A stretch of DNA of 39,458 bases from contig JAQVSG010000012.1 of NCBI GenBank assembly GCA_028700655.1, positions 1-39,458 of the forward strand. Reading direction: 5' to 3'. Every line of letters begins with the position of its first letter. Position 1 is the stretch's first letter. The translations under genes and the position numbers were made by a program. This DNA is from Caldisericia bacterium. Its GTDB lineage: Bacteria > Caldisericota > Caldisericia > UBA6126. Positions 25,321 through 32,890 of the stretch are shown piece after piece. The notes under the pieces were generated by a model. The model was not told the origin of the DNA. It made no database searches and was given only the letters and a program-made list of their open reading frames with translations.

Positions 25321-28300
25321 ATGAAAAAGCAAACCATAATTGTTATGGTTTTATCTGTGTTGGTTTTTTTGTCTGGTTTGTTTCCATCGAAAGCGAAAGG
25401 AAATACTGAAAAAATTAGCTCTTCATTTTATATGGATATTTGTTCAAAAACCCAGCTAATACCTGTTGTAATCGAATTCAATAAACCTTGTTCCTATCGT
25501 TACATTCGGGATACATTTCAACTTTCTAGCTTTGTATATACACAGGAAGAGATCTTGAAAAAATATGAATCGAGTCTTTCTTCCTATCAAAATCAACTCC
25601 TTCAGAAATGGCAAAATCAAGGGATTGGTGTATATGCAGATCAGCAGATTTATCATGTCATGAATGCTATTATTGGAGATATCAGAGGGGTGGATATCGA
25701 CCAACTGTTGAACAATCCTGGAGTAAAATATGTGTATGACAACCGTATAGAGTATACCCCAGAACGAACCATTGCTGCCTACACAACGCAAGTTGAACAA
25801 TTACGTGAAACGTTTCAATACACAGGAGAAGGCATTCGAGTTGGTATTTTGGATTCTGGTTTGGATCGAACTCATCAAGATTTCAGCTCCGATTTAGCAG
25901 ACGCAAACATAATGGACGCGAATGAATATGTGAAACAATCGCGGGTTTATATAGGAGAAGATTTCGCAGATGGAGACTCAGATTGGCACGATGATTTACC
26001 TGTTGGGATGCACGGGCACGGTCATGGAACTCACGTTGCCGGGATCGTCGGTGGTAATTCCTGGATTCACGATGATTCAATGGGTATGGCTCCTCAAGTA
26101 GAATTTTGTATATACAAAGTTTTTACCAAAGAAAAATCGGGAGCTAGAAATATTTTGGCAGCCATTGACAAAGCATTTACAGATCAATGCGATATTATCA
26201 ATATGTCTCTTGGCCACAGTGGAGGTTCTGCCATTGGTTCTTCGTATTACACTTCTCTTACTGAGAATATCAAAGAAGCGATTGAAAGCGGTGCCTTTTT
26301 TGTTGTTGCTTCTGCTGGAAATGACGGTACAAGAGGCAGAAAATTGAACTTTTCGACAGGTTCTCCCGCCAGCACCTATGATTTTTTTAGTGTGGCTGCT
26401 TCCAATGATAGACCTTTTGAAACCTTTCTTGTTTCTTTAGAGGGTATTGAAAGAAGCATTGATTTCACTCTATCTCCTCACTCTGGACCTTTTACAAACC
26501 AGATTCTCAAACAATCCATGATTCCCTGCGGTTTGGGGAAAAAAGAAGATATCCCCCAGGATGTGCATGGAAATATTGCTTTGATTGAAAGAGGGGGTAT
26601 GACGTTCCGTGAGAAAATGGACAATGCAAAAGAAAAAGGGGCCATTGCTGTTATTTTGTATAATCATAGCGCTGGATTGATAACCCCTGCCCTAGTTACA
26701 GGTAATGAAAGTCCAGACGATATCGAAACAATTCCTGTATGTATGGTTTCTAAAATTGACGGCCACTGGCTTTTGGACCACCGCGAGGAGCCTTTAGAAA
26801 TGACCTTGAAAGAAGGTCGCCAAATGACAATTGCTACTTTTTCTTCTTCTGGCCCCACTGTAGACGGATTCTTTAAACCAGAGATAACAGCTCCTGGAAC
26901 TGCTATTCTGTCATGCTTTCCTCCAAACTCTTACGCCAAAGCTGGCGGAACGTCTATGTCTGCGCCAGTTGTAACTGGTTTGAGTGCACTATTAAAGGAA
27001 GTTCATCCAGAATGGAATTTAATGCAAATTAAATCCGCTTTTATGAATACTGCCGAAATTTTAGTGAACCCTCTCACAAATCACACTATTGCACTGTCTA
27101 TGCAAGGGGCAGGAGAAGCAAGATTAGAAAATGCTTTGAATACTCCTGCTTTTATCGAACCACAAGCATGCATTGTACAACCTTCTATTGTCCAACCCCA
27201 TGGAATAACGGGCGACGAACCAATTCAATTTACGGTTACAAGTAACTCCGAGGAACCCATCACATTCCGTTTGTCAACAGAGATCTTTTCTCTACTGCCA
27301 GATGAACACATACCTTTTGAGTATGAATTAGAGAAAGAATTCATGACTCTAAAACCAGGCGAAAAAGGAACGTTTTCCATAGCTTTTTCTTTGGAGGCAG
27401 ATTCTCCTCAACGAGATCATTATGATGGATTAATATGGCTCGAAACAGAAACGGAAGAACAAAACCTACATATTCCCTTTATCGTATATCCAGAAGGTAT
27501 CTTAACTATTGATGCACCCATCTCCAATGTGCTTATAGAACCAAAACAATGGGACTATTCGTCCGAATGCATAGATCCTTTAAAAATGGGATTTTATTTG
27601 CATTCTGGAACGGAACAAAGCATTGAAGGCGAGACAAATTACAATAACTTTGCAAACGTGATGGTTTCTCTGGTTGATGAATCTGGTCAAGAATGGGCAT
27701 TGATTGACACACCATCTTCTCTTCTTGCAGGAGATTATTACTATTTTGAATGGTCTGGAAAAACGAAAAATGGTGGTTTGGTATTGTTTGATGGGGATTA
27801 TTATCTGAAAATCACGATTGACGGTTTTGTGTATAAAAATGGAGAGTTAATCCGAGAAATATCCTATAACTCAATGGATAAAGATAAAGAAAATGTACGA
27901 TTTGAGATTGCAAATTCTCCGGTTCCTCTACCCGAAAACATTATTATCTCGGCGAATCGTCTTTACAATGCCGATGAACCCATCCACATGGGTTTTATTC
28001 TTGAAAAAGCAAAGGATATCAATGGGGTTTGTTTTACCTATCGATATGATCCCCAAGCTCTTGATTTTGAAGGAGTTTCCTATGGGAAGGATATCCGTCT
28101 TCATGATACCGATCAATTTGTCGTTGATCACGATATTGATCATGGCATTTTACAATGCTTGATAGTGCAAGAGGATGAAAATTGGACGGGAGACTTTTTT
28201 CACATTCTTTCTTTTCAATTTCGATTAAAAGAAAGTGGAAAGCCTTTACTTTTTGACTTTAAAGATGGTTTTATTTTTGAATCTGGCCAGGAATCCGGTC

Positions 28301-28530
28301 GATTAAAGGCGTTTTACCCTGAGGTAAAAGGCACTCGACGTACGAGTTATTTATTATGTGACCTAAATGACGATCGAGTTGTCGATAAATATGATTTTAT
28401 GGAGTTCCAGAAGTATTTTGACAGTTCCTATGGCGACGAAAAATACAATGCAATTTGTGACTTTAATCAAGATCACAGAATCCAAGTCGAAGATTTAATG
28501 ATCCTAGGTTCGGAATATGAAGATAAATAG
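25321..28530 (+). CDS. Secreted subtilisin-like protease with PA, FlgD-like, cohesin-like and dockerin-like domains (first copy)
   Basis: The 1069-residue protein begins with a signal peptide (MKKQTIIVMVLSVLVFLSGLFPSKAKG) after AAAGGAG. A propeptide-like region precedes the S8 catalytic domain with Asp ~178 (VGILDSGLD), His ~235 (GHGHGTHVAGIVGG), Asn ~334 (ASAGND) and Ser ~545 (GGTSMSAP). A PA domain (IALIERGGMTFREKMDNAKEKGA) is inserted between Asn and Ser. Downstream are Ig/fn3-like sandwiches, a FlgD-like unit (SGKTKNGGLVLFDGDYYLKI), a cohesin-like domain (~residues 875-1000) and two dockerin-like calcium loops (CDLNDDRVVDKYD, CDFNQDHRIQVED). It is an extracellular endopeptidase, probably calcium-dependent. 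Next to a paralogue. Confidence 0.9.
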   Translation: MKKQTIIVMVLSVLVFLSGLFPSKAKGNTEKISSSFYMDICSKTQLIPVVIEFNKPCSYRYIRDTFQLSSFVYTQEEILKKYESSLSSYQNQLLQKWQNQGIGVYADQQIYHVMNAIIGDIRGVDIDQLLNNPGVKYVYDNRIEYTPERTIAAYTTQVEQLRETFQYTGEGIRVGILDSGLDRTHQDFSSDLADANIMDANEYVKQSRVYIGEDFADGDSDWHDDLPVGMHGHGHGTHVAGIVGGNSWIHDDSMGMAPQVEFCIYKVFTKEKSGARNILAAIDKAFTDQCDIINMSLGHSGGSAIGSSYYTSLTENIKEAIESGAFFVVASAGNDGTRGRKLNFSTGSPASTYDFFSVAASNDRPFETFLVSLEGIERSIDFTLSPHSGPFTNQILKQSMIPCGLGKKEDIPQDVHGNIALIERGGMTFREKMDNAKEKGAIAVILYNHSAGLITPALVTGNESPDDIETIPVCMVSKIDGHWLLDHREEPLEMTLKEGRQMTIATFSSSGPTVDGFFKPEITAPGTAILSCFPPNSYAKAGGTSMSAPVVTGLSALLKEVHPEWNLMQIKSAFMNTAEILVNPLTNHTIALSMQGAGEARLENALNTPAFIEPQACIVQPSIVQPHGITGDEPIQFTVTSNSEEPITFRLSTEIFSLLPDEHIPFEYELEKEFMTLKPGEKGTFSIAFSLEADSPQRDHYDGLIWLETETEEQNLHIPFIVYPEGILTIDAPISNVLIEPKQWDYSSECIDPLKMGFYLHSGTEQSIEGETNYNNFANVMVSLVDESGQEWALIDTPSSLLAGDYYYFEWSGKTKNGGLVLFDGDYYLKITIDGFVYKNGELIREISYNSMDKDKENVRFEIANSPVPLPENIIISANRLYNADEPIHMGFILEKAKDINGVCFTYRYDPQALDFEGVSYGKDIRLHDTDQFVVDHDIDHGILQCLIVQEDENWTGDFFHILSFQFRLKESGKPLLFDFKDGFIFESGQESGRLKAFYPEVKGTRRTSYLLCDLNDDRVVDKYDFMEFQKYFDSSYGDEKYNAICDFNQDHRIQVEDLMILGSEYEDK

Positions 28531-28540
28531 GATGGTATGT

Positions 28541-31500
28541 ATGAAAAAGATCGTTTTTTCTCTATTTTTAGTAGGGTGTTTTATGGGTGTTTCTATATTC
28601 CCGGTACAAGGTGTTGTCAATACAAGCGCAACTCTTCAGACGGTTTTCGTTGAAGAAGTTGTGCAGCAAAAACAGAAAGATAATGCCCTAGTACCCATTG
28701 TTGTTGAACTTTCGGTACCTTGTGTTATTGAACAGAGTGATCGAAATGCTTCCATACGTTCTTTTTATGATAGCAAACAAGATTTTGTCCTTGACTACAC
28801 CTTTGAGCCCACTGTTTTGTCTCAGCAAAAATCATTTCTTTCGTTTCTGACCAAAAAAGGAATCAGTTTCCGAGATACAGAAATGAATTGTACCCTTGTT
28901 GCCAATTCTGTAGCTTTAGAAGTGAAAGGAACGGACATTGAACAACTCAAGGATTATCCAGGTGTTACGAAGATATGGTCCAATGAAATAAAGTATTACC
29001 CAACTCGTTATGTTGCTGCGCAAACTACCCATGCAATAGAAGCCTGGAAAGGGATTGCTACAAATAGTAGTGCCATGGGCAGTGGGGTGAGAGTAGGCAT
29101 TCTTGATAGCGGATTGGATAGTACTCATGACGATTTCCAAAAACGCGTTAAAGGCGGATTTGATTACGGAGATAATGATCCTGACTATAACGACAAAAGT
29201 GGTCACGGAACTCACGTAGCGGGTATAATTGGTGGAAAATCCGATGACAATAAGTTTAGTGTTGGGATGGCTCCAGACTGCTTGTTTTATATTTACAAAG
29301 TTTTTTCCTCCTCCTCTCCCGGGGCGAATACTCAGAATATTATCAAGGGAGTTGAACAGTCAATTAAAGATAAATGTGATGTTATCAATTTGTCGCTAGG
29401 TCATGAAAGCGGAGATCCAGCTACAACAACGGGGTATTACTCTGATGGCTTTAGAAATGCTAGTAAAACCGGAATGATGGTTGTAGTGGCAGCAGGTAAT
29501 GAAGGATCAAGAGGAAATAAACAAAAGTATGCCATTGGTTCTCCGAGTTCTGTTGATGCTTGCTTTAGCGTTGCCGCAACAGACGATCGATCTGGCCTTA
29601 GTTTTTCCGCTACTGCAAATGGTGAAAAACGTAGAATCGTTTCTAAATTAGCTCAATATTCTCCCTCTTTTTCAAATCAGCTTTCAAATGTGGCATTGGT
29701 CGACTGCGGTTATGGAAAACCCGAAACCATCCCGGAGGAAGTTCAGGGTAAAATTGCAATTTTACAACGAGGTCCTAAAAATTCTCAAATGACGTTTAGG
29801 GAAAAAATGGACAATGTGCGCAATGCCGGAGCCGTTGCCTTGATTATTTACAATTATCAAGGGGAACAAGCTATACCCCCCGCTATTGCTGTACAAGGTG
29901 AAGATCCATCTAACATTGATTTTATTCCCACATGCATGATTTCTTATTATGATGGACAATGGCTTTTGGAACATTCTGATGCAGTTTCTCTTGATTTTTC
30001 CCAAGGTACTAGTTCGGTGATGGCCACTTTTAGTTCACAGGGACCTGGAGCAGACGGGTGGTTCAAACCCGAAATATCCACACCAGGAACCAACATCATG
30101 TCCACAGTTCCAAGAAATTCGTATGGTTTAGCTAGTGGAACTTCCATGGCATCCCCTGTTATGGCTGGTTTAGTGGCGTTGCTGAAAAATCTTCAACCCG
30201 AGTGGTCTCCTGCACAGATAAAATCTGCCTTTATGAATACTGCAGATATCCTTTTAAACGAAGTCAATGGACTACCTGTAACATTTACTCTTCAAGGGGC
30301 GGGACAAGCCCTCATTGATAGGGCCGCTGAGACATCCGCTTTTATTTCTCCGCAGGCCTTGGTTGTAAAAAAGAATGAAATTCTTCCCTTCCAAACCGAT
30401 TCAACTAAGCCTGTCCAAATTACTATAGAAAATACAAAGCAGAAAACCATGCATTATGATATTCGCCATGAAGTGTTTCTTCTTCCTGGAGAAAACAATC
30501 CTGTTGATATAATCATTGATACAGAGAAGCTCTCCCTGGGTAAGAAAGAAAAAGGATCCATTTCTGTCACCTTTGATTGTGATTACAAATCTATGTCTAA
30601 GCCTAGATATGAGGGTGTCATTTATATAGCGGATCTTCATATTCCTTTCATTGTGTATCGAGATGGACCGAATTATGATGTAGAAGCTCTTTCAGATATT
30701 CGTGTAACACCGGAAGATTTGATGTTTACCCAAGAAAATGCTACAGAGGATATTTCTGTTCAGTTTTCACTCAACTCTGGTGAAGAACAAATCTGGGATG
30801 GATTTTCAGGGGGAAGCTCTTACTCTAATTATGGTAATATTAAAATTGCCGTTATAGATGAGTATGGAGAAGAATGGGGAACCATTGCTACTCTTGCAGG
30901 TCTTCTTATTGGAGACTATCAAATTCATTGGAACGGGAAAGACTCTTCGGGTAGATATCTACTACCAAAAGGAAAGTATCATATTGAAATCCGTGTGACA
31001 AACTGGAAAATTAACGGTGGAAAATATCAATATTATCAAGATGCTTACTCGTCTCAACATGCGATGAATGTTGTAGAATCCATTGTGCCAGAGCCAGGAA
31101 ACCTAATTGTTGCGGTACAAAAACTATTGTCTCCACGAAAGTATTTTACCGTTGATTTGATATTGGAAGATGCTGAAGATGTTGTTGGACTTGAGTATGA
31201 ATTCTCCTATAACGGAAACAAACTAATGTGCGAAGGAGCTTTCGACGGGGGATTCTTTAGTTCGGATGGAGCCGATGTCGAACTCGTTGAAGATATTGAT
31301 GATTCCGAAGATGGGCATGGTATAGTATCGTTGTATCGGTATGCTCAAAGAGATCAAGAAGAAGGTATTAGTGGACAACATGTAAAAATTTCAAGTCTTT
31401 CTTTCAAGCCTTTAGATTCTGGAAGAATGAGCATAAATTTGTTGAATTGCCAATTGATCTACACCAATGGGTCGAAAGCTAAACTTCGTTACAGAGGTGG

Positions 31501-31714
31501 ATCTTTTACAGTCTCTAAGGAATACGATTTCCTACTTTGTGACTTAAACAACGATAAAGTTGTTGATATGTATGACTGGCGAATCTTTAAAGAGCATTAT
31601 TTGACTGTGAAAACCGATAAGAACTACAACAAAGAGTGTGATTTTAATCAAGATGAACGTATTGATATCGAAGATTTAGTGATATTTGGTAGAGAATACC
31701 GAAAGATGCTTTAA
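28541..31714 (+). CDS. Secreted subtilisin-like protease with PA, FlgD-like, cohesin-like and dockerin-like domains (second copy)
   Basis: Tandem paralogue of the preceding gene. The track starts at 28517 inside that gene; the ATG at 28541 opens directly into the signal peptide (MKKIVFSLFLVGCFMGVSIFP) and has GGATGG five bases upstream, giving 1057 residues. Catalytic residues are Asp ~189 (VGILDSGLD), His ~222 (GHGTHVAGIIGG), the Asn of AAGNEGSRG and Ser ~535 (SGTSMASP); a PA domain (AILQRGPKNSQMTFREKMDN) is inserted before Ser. The FlgD-like unit (WNGKDSSGRYLLPKGKYHIEI), cohesin-like domain and two calcium loops (CDLNNDKVVDMYD, CDFNQDERIDIED) follow. The first copy has an extra stretch between Asp and His. 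Likely a surface or secreted peptidase. Confidence 0.9.
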   Translation: MKKIVFSLFLVGCFMGVSIFPVQGVVNTSATLQTVFVEEVVQQKQKDNALVPIVVELSVPCVIEQSDRNASIRSFYDSKQDFVLDYTFEPTVLSQQKSFLSFLTKKGISFRDTEMNCTLVANSVALEVKGTDIEQLKDYPGVTKIWSNEIKYYPTRYVAAQTTHAIEAWKGIATNSSAMGSGVRVGILDSGLDSTHDDFQKRVKGGFDYGDNDPDYNDKSGHGTHVAGIIGGKSDDNKFSVGMAPDCLFYIYKVFSSSSPGANTQNIIKGVEQSIKDKCDVINLSLGHESGDPATTTGYYSDGFRNASKTGMMVVVAAGNEGSRGNKQKYAIGSPSSVDACFSVAATDDRSGLSFSATANGEKRRIVSKLAQYSPSFSNQLSNVALVDCGYGKPETIPEEVQGKIAILQRGPKNSQMTFREKMDNVRNAGAVALIIYNYQGEQAIPPAIAVQGEDPSNIDFIPTCMISYYDGQWLLEHSDAVSLDFSQGTSSVMATFSSQGPGADGWFKPEISTPGTNIMSTVPRNSYGLASGTSMASPVMAGLVALLKNLQPEWSPAQIKSAFMNTADILLNEVNGLPVTFTLQGAGQALIDRAAETSAFISPQALVVKKNEILPFQTDSTKPVQITIENTKQKTMHYDIRHEVFLLPGENNPVDIIIDTEKLSLGKKEKGSISVTFDCDYKSMSKPRYEGVIYIADLHIPFIVYRDGPNYDVEALSDIRVTPEDLMFTQENATEDISVQFSLNSGEEQIWDGFSGGSSYSNYGNIKIAVIDEYGEEWGTIATLAGLLIGDYQIHWNGKDSSGRYLLPKGKYHIEIRVTNWKINGGKYQYYQDAYSSQHAMNVVESIVPEPGNLIVAVQKLLSPRKYFTVDLILEDAEDVVGLEYEFSYNGNKLMCEGAFDGGFFSSDGADVELVEDIDDSEDGHGIVSLYRYAQRDQEEGISGQHVKISSLSFKPLDSGRMSINLLNCQLIYTNGSKAKLRYRGGSFTVSKEYDFLLCDLNNDKVVDMYDWRIFKEHYLTVKTDKNYNKECDFNQDERIDIEDLVIFGREYRKML

Positions 31715-32196
31715 TGGAAATCATAGTAATTCCAATTTATAAGCCTGATGACTTAAATTTTATTTTGGGACAATCCCATTTCATTAAAACCGTGGAAGAT
31801 CTTCATGAAGCGTTGATACAAAGTTCTCCTGGAGTACGTTTCGGTATTGCATTTTGTGAAGCCTCTGGAAAATGTTTGATTCGCTTTTCAGGCAACGATG
31901 ATAAGCTTATTGAGCTAGCAAAACGTAATGCTGAGTTGATTGGTGCTGGTCACTGCTTTATCATTTTTATGGAAGGGATTTTCCCTATTAGTGTTCTGAA
32001 TCGGATCCAAGAGGTTCCAGAAGTATGCCATATCTTTTGTGCTACTGCCAATCCTACCCAGGTATTGTTGGTAGAAACAAAACAGGGGAGAGGCATTCTC
32101 GGTGTGGTGGATGGGAATTCTCCCAAAGGAATAGAAACAGAAGAAGATGTCATCGAGCGAAAGAGATTTCTTCGTACAATCGGCTATAAGCTATAA
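31714..32196 (+). CDS. Adenosine-specific kinase family protein
   Basis: The 160-residue protein matches the small adenosine-specific kinase family (Pfam PF04008) along its whole length: an N-terminal MEIIVIPIYKP, VRFGIAFCEASGKCLIRFSGND, GAGHCFIIFMEGIFPI and the C-terminal RGILGVVDGNSPKGIETEEDVIERKRFLRTIGYKL. The family is found mainly in archaea and thermophilic or anaerobic bacteria. The start shares one base with the stop of the second subtilase (TAATG), so the three genes are probably co-transcribed, though no functional link to proteolysis is evident. The enzymatic assignment comes from family naming and a structural study, not from any motif here. Confidence 0.85.
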   Translation: MEIIVIPIYKPDDLNFILGQSHFIKTVEDLHEALIQSSPGVRFGIAFCEASGKCLIRFSGNDDKLIELAKRNAELIGAGHCFIIFMEGIFPISVLNRIQEVPEVCHIFCATANPTQVLLVETKQGRGILGVVDGNSPKGIETEEDVIERKRFLRTIGYKL

Positions 32197-32207
32197 GGTT
32201 TTTGGCT

Positions 32208-32879
32208 TTATATCCAATACATAAATCCCCTGGAAATGCTTTCGATAATCCAGGGGAGTATGTATGTTATCATTGCGATAACCAATACAATTTCCCCAAA
32301 AAAACTTTCTTTCTCCAATTTTACCCTCTCTCCTCGTAATGCTTTCCACATGAGCCAACCATTTAAGGGTGGGATGGGCAATAACGACAAGAAGAAAATG
32401 AAAAAATTGATTTTCGCAAACAAGGCAATTTGACCGGCAAATGTGAGAGAAAATGATTCCACGGGATAGATCAGTAGCTGGGAAAGAACTGCCAATAAAA
32501 GATTGGCAATAGGACCACTAAGAACGATTCCTATCCGTTGTCCCTTTTTACTACCTGTTAACACTTTGGGGGAAGTAGTTGGGTTGCCCCAACCCATTCC
32601 AAAGATTGGAAAACATAGAAATCCAAGAATATCCAAGCTTCTTATATAGTAGGGGAGTGATTTTTTTTGAATTGCCAAACTAACATCTCCTGCTTTTCGT
32701 GCAAAATGATCTTGTATTGATCGTTGCAAAGATATACAGACGAAACCATAGACCATGGTAGCGAATATTGTGATATACCAGTCTGTTGAAAATGGATATT
32801 TGGGCCTTGCGAGCACAAACCCCCATACAACAATAAGTAGCAACAAAACATATCGGGCAATGATTCTATTTTTTGACAA
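32208..32879 (-). CDS. M50/site-2-protease-like membrane protein lacking the zinc ligands (probable pseudoprotease)
   Basis: The 223-residue protein has five or six transmembrane segments and lines up with compact S2P/YwhC-type M50 peptidases: LSGPIANLLLAVLSQ matches the AGPxxNLxLA motif and FFLSLLPIPPLNGWLMWKAL matches NLLPIPPLDGG. The metal site is gone: the position of HExxH-ALVARLLGD reads QRSIQ-DHFARKAGD, the downstream histidine of the NPxxH-type segment is missing (IRSLDILGF), and the LDG aspartate is asparagine. The TTG start at 32879 has AAGGAG seven bases upstream; the ATG at 32884 is out of this frame. It follows the tRNA nucleotidyltransferase fusion by 11 bases, so the two are co-transcribed. 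A non-proteolytic membrane role is inferred. Confidence 0.7.
   Translation of the reverse strand: MSKNRIIARYVLLLLIVVWGFVLARPKYPFSTDWYITIFATMVYGFVCISLQRSIQDHFARKAGDVSLAIQKKSLPYYIRSLDILGFLCFPIFGMGWGNPTTSPKVLTGSKKGQRIGIVLSGPIANLLLAVLSQLLIYPVESFSLTFAGQIALFAKINFFIFFLSLLPIPPLNGWLMWKALRGERVKLEKESFFGEIVLVIAMITYILPWIIESISRGFMYWI
32217..32265. other. Long inverted repeat at the 3' junction of convergent genes
   Basis: ATACATAAATCCCCTGGA and TCCAGGGGAGTATGTAT form a nearly perfect stem of about 17 bp (one bulge, an A-rich mismatch zone) with a 14-base loop. It overlaps the last codons of the M50-like gene, 20 bases after the adenosine kinase-like stop. No clean T run follows on either side. It may act as a terminator or mRNA-stabilising hairpin for the plus-strand transcript. 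Confidence 0.5.
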
Positions 32880-32890
32880 ACCATGACTCC

